A stretch of 19,240 nt of DNA from Bacteroidales bacterium UBA3724 (GTDB taxonomy: Bacteria; Bacteroidota; Bacteroidia; Bacteroidales; P3): contig DFHL01000058.1 of the NCBI GenBank assembly GCA_002371315.1, positions 1-19,240 of the forward strand, read 5' to 3'. The notes under the pieces were generated by a model. That model was given only the letters and a program-made list of their open reading frames with translations. It was not told where the DNA came from and made no database searches. The first letter of the stretch is position 1. Every line of letters starts with the position of its first letter. This document shows, piece after piece, positions 1 to 9,100 of this stretch. Made by a program: the position numbers and the translations under genes.

Positions 1-95
1 TACCTGCTGCTCTGAATCAGCACCTTAAAAGCACCTTATCGACGATGGAAGTATGAATCGCTGGCGATGTTTTAAAAGGGCGAAGTTTTGAAAGG
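1..95. other. Left edge, no supported gene
   Basis: I see no gene I can support here. A plus-strand frame open from the edge ends at a TGA at 54-56 and would give only a 17-residue tail, which is too short to identify. The rest of the stretch up to base 421 holds only the inverted repeat at 96-249 and the promoter of the next gene. Confidence 0.4.
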
Positions 96-249
96 GCGAC
101 ACACCCCGCCCTTCGGGCACCCCTCTCCGAGAGGGGATGGCTACGCAGTACATTTCTATGCATATTATTGTATTAAACAACCTGGCATCCAAACCGCTAC
201 CGCGCCATCCCCTCTTGGAGAGGGGTGCCCGAAGGGCGGGGTGTGTCGC
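96..249. repeat. 46-bp near-perfect inverted repeat with 62-bp spacer
   Basis: The left arm (96-141) and right arm (204-249) are reverse complements over 46 bp with one mismatch (G at 129 against T at 216). Each arm also contains smaller palindromes, a CCCGCCCTTCGGG-like element and a CCCCTCTCC/GAGAGGGG element, so it could fold at two scales. The spacer (142-203) is AT-richer. It looks like a dispersed intergenic repeat or a small MITE-like element. A role as a bidirectional terminator is possible, but no flanking U-tract is obvious. Confidence 0.85.
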
Positions 250-369
250 ACTCGCAAACCCAAGCAGTAAATAAACAGGTCTTGTGTGTCACATTAGGAA
301 GACATTCTCTCATCGTCGCACCATCTGACCATTTTCCCACTCTGTCTCTAAAATAAATCTGCACCTGGT

Positions 370-399
370 GTTGGAATTGAAACTTTTTTTGTATTTTTG
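370..399 (+). promoter_or_regulatory. Bacteroidota-type promoter of the TonB-like gene
   Basis: The -7 element TATTTTTG lies at 392-399 and matches TAnnTTTG. A TTG (371-373, in GTTG) lies 18 nt upstream as the -33 element. Transcription would start near 406, after the upstream in-frame ATG at 368, which is one reason to place the start codon at 422. Confidence 0.6.
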
Positions 400-421
400 C
401 AGTTCCAAAACAATCGGAATT

Positions 422-1216
422 ATGACACGAGGAAAGAAGATTTGTAACCAGTTGAAGGCTGTGCGCCAGCAGATTGCCGACGAAAACGGCATACCGTTCG
501 AGGTCAAGGAGTGCACCCACACGGGCGACTGCCTCGGCACCTGTCCGCGCTGCGAGGCCGAGGTGCGCTATCTGGAGCGCGAACTGAGCCGCTGCCTCAG
601 CGTGGGCAAGGCGGCCACCGTGGCGGGCCTGACGCTTTCGCTCGTTGCCTGCGGCGGTTCGGGCGGCAGCACCCTTGCCACCGACACACCTTTGCCGGGC
701 GACACCTCGCTGCCCGCCAGCGGCGACGACAGCCTTGGCGACGACAGCCTTTATGTCGAGGGCTTTGAGGACGAGCCCGAAGTACCCAAGGAGTGTGAGC
801 TTACGGGAATTACAGGGCCAACTGAATCTGACGAGCCCTTTCCGATATCTGGCGATATTGTGATTATTGAGCGGAATGAAAATGACACTGCCGCCGAAGA
901 TGAGGTGTATGTTTTTCCCGAAGAATATCCGGTTTTTCCCGGCGGCGAAGAGGCACTGTACAAGTACATCTACGACAATCTGCGCTATCCTGAAAAGGCA
1001 CGCGAAGAGGGCATTACGGGCACCGTCGTCATCCGCTTCGTTGTCGAGAAGGACGGCAGCATAAGCAACGCCACGATTGCTCGCGAGATAGGCGGCGGCT
1101 GCGGTGCCGAGGCCAAGCGCATCGTGGAAGGTATGCCGAAGTGGAAGCCCGGCAGGCAGAGCGGCAAGCCGGTCCGCACGGAGTTCACCATCCCGGTTCA
1201 GTTTCGGCTGCCGTAG
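422..1216 (+). CDS. TonB-like protein with Cys-rich N-terminus and TonB C-terminal domain
   Basis: 264 residues from the ATG at 422. An in-frame ATG at 368 lies upstream of the likely transcription start and is not used here. Residues 1-58 are charged and hold a cysteine cluster (C8, C31, C37, C41, C44, C58), with a CxxxxxCxxxCxxC core. A hydrophobic stretch (64-77) ends in a lipobox-like LSLVAC at C77. An acidic Ser/Thr/Pro linker follows to about residue 165. Residues about 172-264 are a TonB C-terminal domain: FPGG at 172-175, then LRYPEKAREEGITG and a final strand ending FRLP. Known family role: TonB domains pass proton-motive energy to outer-membrane receptors. Similar Bacteroidales proteins share this Cys-rich head, but its function is unknown to me. 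It is monocistronic and converges with the next gene 8 bp away. Confidence 0.85.
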   Translation: MTRGKKICNQLKAVRQQIADENGIPFEVKECTHTGDCLGTCPRCEAEVRYLERELSRCLSVGKAATVAGLTLSLVACGGSGGSTLATDTPLPGDTSLPASGDDSLGDDSLYVEGFEDEPEVPKECELTGITGPTESDEPFPISGDIVIIERNENDTAAEDEVYVFPEEYPVFPGGEEALYKYIYDNLRYPEKAREEGITGTVVIRFVVEKDGSISNATIAREIGGGCGAEAKRIVEGMPKWKPGRQSGKPVRTEFTIPVQFRLP

Positions 1217-1224
1217 CGCTGCGG

Positions 1225-1683
1225 CTATTCCACCTCTTCGTAGGGGGTGAAGCCGTCGTCGTCGGTGTCGCTGTCGCTGCGTGGTTTGTAGGTGGTGCGG
1301 TTCAGCCAGCGGTTGGGGAGCTCGAGCAGGTAGTTGAGGGCGGTGATGATGAGGCTGAAAAGCAGCGCGTAGCCGAACGAGTCGACCTGGAAGGGACCGA
1401 CGATGCCTGCCGCCAGCACGATGATGACGGCGTTGATGATGAAGATGAAGAGCCCCATCGTCACGACCGTGAAGGGCAGCGTGACGAAGATGAGGATGGG
1501 GCGTATGAAGTTGTCGAGCAGCGAGATGACCAGGGCTGTGAGCACGGCGACCCAGATGCTGCCGCCTTCGATGCGGACGCCGGGCAGGATGCGGATGGCG
1601 ATGATGACGGCGAGGGTGAGGATGATGGTGCGCATCAGGAAGCCCAAGGGCCCCGACTGGCGCTGCTGGTATGTGATTTTCAT
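1225..1683 (-). CDS. Phage holin family / four-helix membrane protein (DUF360-like)
   Basis: 152 residues with four predicted membrane helices at about 15-35, 42-60, 62-94 (long, possibly re-entrant) and 105-122, followed by a polar acidic tail. The LLDNFIRPIL and LPFTVVTMGLFIFIINA segments are hallmarks of the PF04020 'mycobacterial 4 TMS phage holin, superfamily IV' family. Despite the name, these are chromosomal inner-membrane proteins in many bacteria with no proven lytic role, and no phage gene is nearby. The ATG follows directly on an 8-bp tandem repeat (1682-1713) that occupies the place of a ribosome-binding site. The yciO-like gene on the same strand ends 86 bp upstream, so cotranscription is possible. 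The gene converges on the TonB-like gene. Confidence 0.85.
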   Translation of the reverse strand: MKITYQQRQSGPLGFLMRTIILTLAVIIAIRILPGVRIEGGSIWVAVLTALVISLLDNFIRPILIFVTLPFTVVTMGLFIFIINAVIIVLAAGIVGPFQVDSFGYALLFSLIITALNYLLELPNRWLNRTTYKPRSDSDTDDDGFTPYEEVE

Positions 1684-1713
1684 TGCGTTATTGCGTTATT
1701 GTGTTATTGCGTT
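1682..1713. repeat. Four tandem copies of an 8-bp unit at the start of the holin-like gene
   Basis: ATTGCGTT occurs four times in a row (1682-1689, 1690-1697, 1698-1705, 1706-1713), with one substitution in the third copy (ATTGTGTT). The array begins inside the start codon of the minus-strand gene and covers its 5' leader. Confidence 0.85.
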
Positions 1714-1724
1714 AGTGTTTTTTT

Positions 1725-1756
1725 GTTATAACGTTGTCACGATATATCGTTATAAC
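1725..1756. repeat. Inverted repeat GTTATAACG / CGTTATAAC
   Basis: Nine-base arms at 1725-1733 and 1748-1756 are perfect inverted repeats, and the GTTATAAC core of each is itself a palindrome. It lies between the yciO-like stop codon and the holin-like gene. It could be a weak terminator, an RNA hairpin or a protein-binding site; there is no good U-tract on the minus strand. Confidence 0.45.
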
Positions 1757-1769
1757 GAAATTTTTATCC

Positions 1770-2390
1770 TTAAATTTCGATTTCGCCTTTGCCCTGGCGG
1801 ACTATTTCGAACTGGCCGCCGCTGCAGTCGACGACGGTCGAGGGGACGTCTTCGCCGATGCCGCCGTCGACGACGATGTCGACCTGGTGGCCGAAGAGCT
1901 CGTGGATGAGCTCGGGGTCGGTGAGGTATTCGCTTTCGCGCTCGGCGTCGAGGGTGCGCACCGAGGTGCCGATGAGGGGCGTTCCGACGGCCTGGATGAT
2001 GGCGTTGCAGATGGGGTTGGCCGGCACGCGGACGCCGATGGTGCGGTTGGGGTTGACGTAGTTGCGCGGCACGCTGCTGTTGGCGTCGAGGATGAAGGTG
2101 TAGGGGCCTGGCAGGCACTGGCGCACGATGCGGAAGGTGTCGCGGTCGAGCGGGCGGATGTATTCCGACACGGTGGCGATGTCGGGGCAGAGCATCGAGT
2201 ATTTTGCCTTTTTCAGCGAGAAGCCTTTGAGGCGCGCAATGGTCTCGACGGACTTCTTGAAGTCGATGCTGCACACAAAAGCGTACAATGTGTCGGTGGG
2301 CAGAATGGCGATGCCGCCATTGTTGAGGATGTCGGCTACGCGGTTGATATCTCGGTGGTTAGGATTGTCTTGGTAAATCTTCAGAAGCAT
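1770..2390 (-). CDS. yciO: YciO-family protein (Sua5/YciO/YrdC superfamily)
   Basis: 206 residues, the same length as E. coli YciO as I recall it. Near the N-terminus it reads DNPNHRDINRVADIL then GGIAILPTDTLYA, the nucleotide/RNA-binding fold of the Sua5/YrdC superfamily. The mid-region LPGPYTFILDA and TIGVRVPANPI segments resemble YciO more than TsaC. Superfamily role: TsaC/Sua5 make threonylcarbamoyl-AMP for tRNA t6A; YciO proteins share the fold but their own role is less certain. The frame stays open far upstream to 3779, but those residues do not fit the family. The ATG at 2390 gives the family start and lies just downstream of a good promoter. It is divergent from the M64 peptidase gene. 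Confidence 0.87.
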   Translation of the reverse strand: MLLKIYQDNPNHRDINRVADILNNGGIAILPTDTLYAFVCSIDFKKSVETIARLKGFSLKKAKYSMLCPDIATVSEYIRPLDRDTFRIVRQCLPGPYTFILDANSSVPRNYVNPNRTIGVRVPANPICNAIIQAVGTPLIGTSVRTLDAERESEYLTDPELIHELFGHQVDIVVDGGIGEDVPSTVVDCSGGQFEIVRQGKGEIEI

Positions 2391-2413
2391 TTTTCGACAT
2401 AAATTTGAGGGTG

Positions 2414-2444
2414 CAAAATTACGAATGTTGCCGATACTGACAAA
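2414..2444 (-). promoter_or_regulatory. Bacteroidota-type promoter of yciO
   Basis: Read on the minus strand, TTTG (2441-2444) is followed after exactly 19 nt by TAATTTTG (2414-2421), a match to the -33/-7 consensus. Transcription would start about 15-20 nt before the ATG at 2390. The site lies in the 84-bp divergent gap with the M64 gene. Confidence 0.75.
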
Positions 2445-2474
2445 ATATTTTTTGCAGGTGGGCGTTATAGGGGG

Positions 2475-3776
2475 ATGATGAAAAGATTTTTTGGAATATT
2501 GTCCCTTCTGTTTTTCACGGTGGCCGCTATGGATGCCGCCGGGCAGGAGGGTGTACGTTTTGACGAATGGTTCAACGATGCCACGCTCAGGATGGACTAT
2601 GTGAGGAGTGGCAACCTGAAGGGCGACGGCTGCACGCTGCAGCGCTTTGAGCTGCAGAACGATGTGTGGGCCGGATCGCTGACGCAGCTGCTGGACCCCA
2701 TCGACAACGGCGAATATCGCGTGCTGGTGAAGGATGCCGCCACGGGGCGCGACCTCTATTCGCGCTGCTACAACACGCTGTTTGAGGAGTATCGCTACAC
2801 CGATGCCAGCCGTGTGCGCGACAGTGTGGCCGCGTTCGAGGAGGTGGTGCTGGTGCCGATGCCCAAGAAGGCGGCCGACATCTGCCTGCAGAAGCGCGAC
2901 GCGAAGAACCACTTCGCGACGCAGGCCACTTTCCGCTTCGACCCCGCGGGGTTCCGTCCCGGCCGCAGGCTGCCTGAAAAGAAGCCCATTGCGCTGCTCG
3001 ACAACGGCGACCCGCACCAGAAAATCGACGTGGTCATCGTGGCCGAAGGCTATGGCCGCAAGGACAGCCGCAAGATGAAGGGCGACTTTGAGAAATTCAC
3101 CAAATACCTGCTGGCGCAGGAGCCTTTCAAGAGCCGTGCCGGCGACTTCAACGTGTGGGGCGTTGGTATGCTGATGGACGAGAGCGGCGTGAGCGACCCC
3201 TGCAAGGGGCGCTATGTGGAGAGCGCCGTGGGCTCGTCGTACAACACGTTCAATATGGACCGCTACCTGATGACGACGCAGCTGTTCCGCCTGCACAACC
3301 TGCTGCGCGGCGTGCCCTACGACCACATCATTATTATGGCCAACTGCGACACCTACGGCGGCGGTGCTATATATAACTACTACGCTTTCAGTGCCGTGCA
3401 GGAGATGTCGGGCTTGATTCTGCCCCACGAGCTGGGCCACTCGATTGGCGGCCTGGGCGACGAATATGTGGAGGACGACACGAACTACAACCAGCGCTAC
3501 GTGAACCGCGAGCCGCTGGAGCCCAACATCACGTCGCTGGTGGACTTCGACCGCAAATGGAAATCGCTGGTGCCGGAAGGGACGCCCATCCCGACGCCGC
3601 CCGTCGAGGGTCTGGGCCGGCGCGAGAACGGCCCCGTGGGCGCTTACGAGGGTGCGGGATATATGGCAAAGGGCTGCTACCGACCTTGCACGAAGTGTAT
3701 GATGCGCGACTATGCCGAGTTCTGTCCGGTGTGTATGAAGCGGATGAACGAGGTGTTCGACTTGTATGTGAAATAG
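2475..3776 (+). CDS. Secreted M64-family metallopeptidase
   Basis: 433 residues. A signal peptide (MMKRFFGILSLLFFTVAAM, cleaved near residues 22-24) directs export. The N-terminal part (about 25-165, starting VRFDEWFNDATLRMDY) resembles the beta-rich M64 N-terminal domain of Bacteroidota. The catalytic part follows, with HELGHSIGGLGDEY beginning at His318. His318 and His322 are the expected zinc ligands and Glu319 the catalytic base. A late Cys-rich stretch (CYRPCTKCMMRDYAEFCPVC) is also seen. The M64 family was named for an IgA-cleaving enzyme, but the substrate here cannot be inferred. The start has AGGGGG directly before two ATGs (2475, 2478); 2478 would give better spacing. The beta-helix lipoprotein gene follows after 34 bp, probably in the same transcript. 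No type IX C-terminal sorting domain is evident. Confidence 0.9.
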   Translation: MMKRFFGILSLLFFTVAAMDAAGQEGVRFDEWFNDATLRMDYVRSGNLKGDGCTLQRFELQNDVWAGSLTQLLDPIDNGEYRVLVKDAATGRDLYSRCYNTLFEEYRYTDASRVRDSVAAFEEVVLVPMPKKAADICLQKRDAKNHFATQATFRFDPAGFRPGRRLPEKKPIALLDNGDPHQKIDVVIVAEGYGRKDSRKMKGDFEKFTKYLLAQEPFKSRAGDFNVWGVGMLMDESGVSDPCKGRYVESAVGSSYNTFNMDRYLMTTQLFRLHNLLRGVPYDHIIIMANCDTYGGGAIYNYYAFSAVQEMSGLILPHELGHSIGGLGDEYVEDDTNYNQRYVNREPLEPNITSLVDFDRKWKSLVPEGTPIPTPPVEGLGRRENGPVGAYEGAGYMAKGCYRPCTKCMMRDYAEFCPVCMKRMNEVFDLYVK

Positions 3777-3810
3777 CACAAATATTATTCATTAACAATA
3801 GGATATCAGG

Positions 3811-5295
3811 GTGTTGAAGGGAATTAAATCCAATATTGTCGCTCTTGTCGCACTTGCTGCGGTGTTGCTGTTTGGCTCGTGCATCAAGGAGGAACGCTAC
3901 CTGACCGACAGCTCGGCGCGGCTTGAGTTTTCGGACGACACGGTGACGTTCGACACCGTCTTTGCCACGATGGCCACCGCGACGCGGCAGGTGAGGGTCT
4001 ACAACCGATACGACGAGCCGCTGCTTATCAACAGTGTTTCGCTGCAGGGTGGGGGAGCGTCGCGCTTCCGCATCAATGTGGACGGCGACACGTCGCGCAT
4101 TGCCCGCGATGTGGAAATCGGTGCCCGCGACAGCATTTTCATCTTCATCCAGGCCAACATCAACCCCAACGACCAGCTGTCGCCCTATCTGGTGGAGGAT
4201 GCCATTGTGTTCAGTTTCAACAATCGCCAGCAGACGCTGCCTGTGACGGCTTACGGCCGCAATGCCGTCTATCACAACCCGACGGCCGAATTGCAGGACC
4301 AGTACGGCAACCGCTATCCTTACAGCATCATCGACTGCGACGGGTGGGACCATTCGCGTCCGCACGTCGTTATAGGCTATGCCGTTGTCAACAGCAACGA
4401 GACGCTGCACCTTGCCGCCGGCGACGAGCTCTATTTTGCCAACGATGCCTGCCTGTGGGTCTACGACAGTGCGACGCTCGACGTGCAGGGGTCGCTGGAA
4501 CGCCCGGTCGTATTCACCTCGGTGCGTAAGGACGGCTACTACGACAGTCTGCCCGGCCAGTGGAAGGGCATCTGGCTGTCGGCAGGCAGCAAGGACAGCC
4601 GCATCGAATGGGCCCGCATCGAGAACGCCACCATCGGCATACAGGCCGACACCAACGTGAACAACAACCCCACGCTCGATATCAGCAACAGTATTGTCCG
4701 CAACCATTCGCGTATGGGCATCCTCGGCCTGGGAGCCCGGATTGTGGGCGACAACCTGCTTGTGACGGGATGCGGCGAACATCTGCTTGCTATGGTCTAT
4801 GGCGGGCGCTATGCGTTCAGCAACAGCACTTTCGCCAACTATTGGCGCTACAGCAGCCGCAAGACGCCGTCGGTGTGGATGAACAACTACTATCGTTACA
4901 GCGAGAGCGTCATCTTTCCGCGTCCGCTGCAGCAGGCTGAGTTCCGCAACTGCATCATCTATGGCAACTATGGCGGCAACGACAACAGCGGCGAGCTGCT
5001 GCTGGACTGGCTGGAAGGCTACGAGATGAACTGCACGTTCAGCAACTGTCTGATGCGCACCAGGCTGGTCGATGCCGACGGCAATGCCACCTATAGCCCG
5101 TCGCCCACCGTCGGCGGCAGCGACAACATAGTGGACCGCGACCCCAAGTTTAAGGATGCCTACGGCAACGACTACGGCCTGCAGGAGGACTCGCCGGCCA
5201 TAGGTGCCGGCAACAGCCTGTGGCTCAAGTTGCCCACCGACCTCGGCGGCAACCCTCGCGGCAATCCGCCGACGATAGGGGCTTACGAGAAGTGA
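3811..5295 (+). CDS. Parallel beta-helix lipoprotein
   Basis: 494 residues from a GTG start (an AGG lies just upstream; a TTG at 3814 is an alternative). The N-terminus is a lipoprotein signal ending LLFGSC with Cys24 as the lipidated residue. Residues about 25-140 form a beta-sandwich-like region. From about 195 on there are repeated short strands with Asn and Ser turns, typical of a right-handed parallel beta-helix (for example ISNSIVRNHSRMGILGLGAR and FRNCIIYGNYGG). The end (GLQEDSPAIGAG through GAYEK) matches the 'choice-of-anchor Q'-type ending of such proteins. Some beta-helix relatives bind or cleave polysaccharides, but I see no catalytic motif. It is probably an envelope lipoprotein, cotranscribed with the M64 gene. 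Confidence 0.82.
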   Translation: MLKGIKSNIVALVALAAVLLFGSCIKEERYLTDSSARLEFSDDTVTFDTVFATMATATRQVRVYNRYDEPLLINSVSLQGGGASRFRINVDGDTSRIARDVEIGARDSIFIFIQANINPNDQLSPYLVEDAIVFSFNNRQQTLPVTAYGRNAVYHNPTAELQDQYGNRYPYSIIDCDGWDHSRPHVVIGYAVVNSNETLHLAAGDELYFANDACLWVYDSATLDVQGSLERPVVFTSVRKDGYYDSLPGQWKGIWLSAGSKDSRIEWARIENATIGIQADTNVNNNPTLDISNSIVRNHSRMGILGLGARIVGDNLLVTGCGEHLLAMVYGGRYAFSNSTFANYWRYSSRKTPSVWMNNYYRYSESVIFPRPLQQAEFRNCIIYGNYGGNDNSGELLLDWLEGYEMNCTFSNCLMRTRLVDADGNATYSPSPTVGGSDNIVDRDPKFKDAYGNDYGLQEDSPAIGAGNSLWLKLPTDLGGNPRGNPPTIGAYEK

Positions 5296-5451
5296 GATGC
5301 CGGGACCGGGATAAACGCGAGCCCGGTGGCCGACACAGCTGCTGCAAACGAAAATCAATCAGGCAATAGGCAAAGTTTTATCACCTTGGCACAATATGCC
5401 GATGTTTTTTGCGTTATGAGGATTTGAAAAAACGTTACGCAAATAACCCCT

Positions 5452-6045
5452 ATGTATAACTATATTCGAGGAAAACTGGACGAGGCGACGCCGGCATACG
5501 CAGTGGTGGACTGCGGCGGTGTGGGCTATATGCTTGTGATTTCGGTCAATACGTATTCGCAAATCAAGGATTTGGACGAAGTGAAACTGCTGGTGCACGA
5601 AGTGGTGCGCGAGGATGCGCACCTGCTGATAGGCTTCTATACCGAGGCTGAGCGCCAGATGTTCCGTCTGCTGATAGGCGTCAATGGCGTTGGTGCCGCC
5701 ACGGCACGCATTATGCTGTCGTCGCTGACGGTCGACGAGCTGACGCGTGCCATACTGGACCAGGATGTGAAGCGTGTGCAGAAGGTGAAAGGCATCGGGG
5801 CGAAGACGGCCCAACGCATCCTGCTGGAGCTGCGCGACAAGGTGGATCCCTTTGCGACGGGCCTGCCGGCCGGAAGTGCGGGTGCGGCCTCGTCGGGCAG
5901 TAACGCAGAAGAGGCGTTGTCGGCCCTGGTGATGCTGGGATTTCCGAAAACGGCTGCCGAGAAGGTGCTCGACAAGGTGTGTGGTGCCAATCCGGGCGCT
6001 TCGGTCGAGGATCTAATCAAACTGACACTTGCGCACGGAATATAA
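5452..6045 (+). CDS. ruvA: Holliday junction DNA helicase subunit RuvA
   Basis: 197 residues, normal RuvA length. Domain I (OB fold) starts MYNYIRGKL and includes VVDCGGVGYMLVISVNTY and the LLIGFYTEAERQMFRLLI segment. Domain II has two helix-hairpin-helix motifs, IGVNGVGAATARIMLS and VKGIGAKTAQRILLELRDK, which bind the junction arms. A flexible Ala/Gly/Ser linker (about 140-155) leads to the C-terminal domain III (EEALSALVMLGFPKTAAEKVL), which contacts RuvB. RuvA tetramers bind Holliday junctions and direct RuvB-driven branch migration. The gene lies directly upstream of sprA, an arrangement I recall from other Bacteroidota. No canonical promoter is obvious in the 156-bp gap before it. Confidence 0.97.
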   Translation: MYNYIRGKLDEATPAYAVVDCGGVGYMLVISVNTYSQIKDLDEVKLLVHEVVREDAHLLIGFYTEAERQMFRLLIGVNGVGAATARIMLSSLTVDELTRAILDQDVKRVQKVKGIGAKTAQRILLELRDKVDPFATGLPAGSAGAASSGSNAEEALSALVMLGFPKTAAEKVLDKVCGANPGASVEDLIKLTLAHGI

Positions 6046-6149
6046 CCATTTAATGTTAAGGATTGGAGCCAGGGGCACAGCATCGGTTTATGAGTTGTTG
6101 ACTGCTGGCATCTAAATGTTTACTAAAATATAACGACACGAAAACCCGA

Positions 6150-9100
6150 ATGAAATACCTGCTTTGTGTGTTGCTGCTCCTGATGGCGGCAATGCCGCTG
6201 CGTGCCCAGGATGAGCCTGATGCGCCCGACAGCGCAGGTGCGGGTTTGCGTTTCCCCATACCCCAGAACGGCGATGCCCCGCAAAGTCCACTCTATCTGG
6301 GCAATCCGTCGAATATGACCACGACGGTGGAATACGACCCGTCGACCCACAGCTATGTGCGTCTCACCAAGGTGGGCAGTATCGTCGTCAGCCGCCAGTT
6401 TTTGACCTTCGAGGAGTATCAGGACTATCAGATGCAACAGCTGATGACCGACTTCTGGAGCCAGAAGCTTGAAGAGAACAGCCTGACGGGCGGCGAGGAT
6501 GGCCTGCTGAGCAAGATACCGGGTTTCAGCGAGATAAGCCGCAAGCTGGAGAGCCTGATGGACAAGCCCGAAATCAAAATCACTCCGAGCGGCAGCGCCG
6601 ACCTGACGCTGCAGGTCATCAACAACTATACCGACAACCCGTCGTGGGACGAATCGCAGAGAAGCAAGACGAACTTCGATTTCGACGAGAATATCCAGCT
6701 GACCCTCAATGCCAAAATCGGCGACCTTATCAATACCGACATCAACTGGAACACACAGGCTACCTTTGATTTTGAAAACCAGGCCAAACTGAAATACGAA
6801 GGCAAGGAGGACGACATCTTGCAGCTGCTTGAGGCTGCCGACATATCGTTTCCGCTCAACACGACCCTTATCAAAGGCAGCCAGCGCCTGTTCGGTGTGC
6901 ATACCAAGCTGAAATTCGGTAACCTGACTGTCGATGCCGTCGCCAGCCAAAAGGAGACGAGCACCGAGAATATGCAGGTGCAGGGCGGCTCGTCGTCGCA
7001 GGAGTTTGAAATCAGGGCCGACGAATATGAAGAGAACCGTCACTACTTCATCTCGCAGTATTTCTACGACAACTACAACAAGGCGATGTCGACGCTGCCG
7101 GTTGTCAACAGCAACATAAAGATTATCCGCCTCGAGGTGTGGCGCACCAATATCGGTGCTGCCGTGACCAACAATCGCGACATCCTTGCCCTGACCGACC
7201 TTGGTGAGCATACGACCTCGTCGCCCGGAGTGTACGGCGGAACGTCGGTGCTTCCCAACGGCCAGACTTCCAATAACCTGCTGCAGCTGATCAATGTCAA
7301 TGCCGTCCGCAATGTCGACAACGTCAGCTCGTATATGGAGGGCCTTGGTTTTACTGGCGGCACCGACTACGAGAAGCTGCAGAGCGCCCGCCTGCTTCCC
7401 CAAAACGAGTATACATTCAACGCCCAGCTGGGCTTCATCACCCTGTCGCAGCCGCTGGCCAACGACCAGATTCTGGCCGTGGCGTTCCAGTATCAGGTGA
7501 TTGGCGACACGACGGTCTACCAGGTCGGCGAGCTGACCACCGACGGAGTCAACGACCCCAATGTGCTTATCGTCAAACTTATAAAGGGTACTTCGGTCAA
7601 TAGCCGCAGTCCGCTGTGGAAGCTGATGATGAAGAATGTCTACTTCCTGAAAAGCACGCAGATAAGCCGCGACAACTTCCGTCTCAACGTACTCTATGAG
7701 AACCCCGATGGCGGAGTGGGCATAGGCTATTTCACCGAGGGACCTTTCGAGGCGACGCCGCTGGTTGAGGTCTTCGGGCTGGACCGTATGGATGCGTCGC
7801 AGAGCTACTATTATGCCGATGGTGTGTTCGACTGGTTCGACAGCGCAGCCTTCAAGGGCGGCACCATACAGGCCTCGACGGGCCGCATCTTCTTCCCATA
7901 CGTGGAACCTTTTGGCAAGGACCTTCGCGAGCGGCTGGGCGATAACGCATTGGCCAACCGCTACTGCTTCGACTCGCTATACACGATGACGCAGACGCTG
8001 GCGCAGCAGTATGCCGACAAGAACAAGTTCTACCTTGAGGGCTACTATACCAGCTCGGTGAGCGGCGAAATCCAGCTGGGCTACAGCGTCACGCAGGGCT
8101 CGGTGTCGGTGACGGCAGGCGGAATGCCATTGGTTGAGAACGTGGACTATACCGTCGACTACACGATGGGAACGGTGCGCATCATCAACGAGAGCCTGCT
8201 GTCGTCCAACACACCCATCAGCGTGAGCAGCGAGAACAGCTCGTTCTCGATGATGACCAAGCGGATGCTTGGCTTGCATCTGAACTACGAGTTCGACCCC
8301 GAATTCAATCTTGGAGCCACATTTATGAATCTGCGCGAGAAACCGCTGACGCAGAAGAACAATTTCGGCGACGAGCCTACCAGCAACTCCATCTGGGGCC
8401 TCGACCTCAACTACCGTCACGATGTGCCCTTCATCACCAAGTTTATGGACCGCCTGCCCGGCATCCAGACCAAGGCTCCGTCGACGCTCACCCTGCAGGC
8501 CGAGTTTGCCCATTTCATCCCCGGTATGGCCAATACGGGTAGCGACGACGGCAAGGTGACCTATATAGACGACTTCGAAGGTGCCGAGAGCAACATCGAC
8601 CTGAAGGGCTACAGCTTCTGGCATCTGGCATCGACGCCGCAGGACTATAAGAGTTCGCTGTCGCTATTCCCCGAAACCTCGCCGGGCACGGGCCTGGCCT
8701 ACGGCTTCAACCGTGCCAAACTGGCCTGGTACACCGTGGGACGAGTATTCTTTGAGAGCAATTGCCCCGAAAATATCGACGAGAACGACCGTTCGCACCC
8801 CTACGCCCGCCAGATCAACCAGCGCGAGGTGTTCCCCAACAAGAGCATCGCCGCAGGCGACAATACCCGCATCTACGAACTCACTATGGCCTTCTATCCC
8901 AGCGAGAAAGGTCCCTACAACTATGATGTGGGCCCCACGGCCTTCAGTTCGGGTATCGACCAGAACGGCCTGCTCAACAATCCGCAAAGCCGTTGGGGCG
9001 GCATTATGCGCGAACTGACCTATACCGATTTCGAGACGCAGAACATCGAAACCATCGAGTTCTGGCTTATGGACCCCTTCATCGACCCGGCCACCGGCGA

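Noticed and set aside
368..421. Earlier ATG for the TonB-like gene
   Set aside because: It precedes the likely transcription start and adds residues read from the promoter itself.
1225..1683. Prophage holin as a sign of phage DNA
   Set aside because: The family is common on bacterial chromosomes and no other phage gene is present.
2475..3776. M64 peptidase as type IX cargo
   Set aside because: The signal peptide is present, but the C-terminus ends in a helix-like MNEVFDLYVK with no sorting-domain motif.
2391..3779. Long N-terminal extension of the yciO frame
   Set aside because: It is antisense to the M64 gene, not family-like, and a good promoter lies within 2414-2444 just before the ATG at 2390.
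3529..5358. 609-residue open frame on the minus strand
   Set aside because: It is antisense to the M64 and beta-helix genes, is rich in Val/Ala/Arg/His as expected from reading GC-rich codons backwards, and has no recognisable domain.
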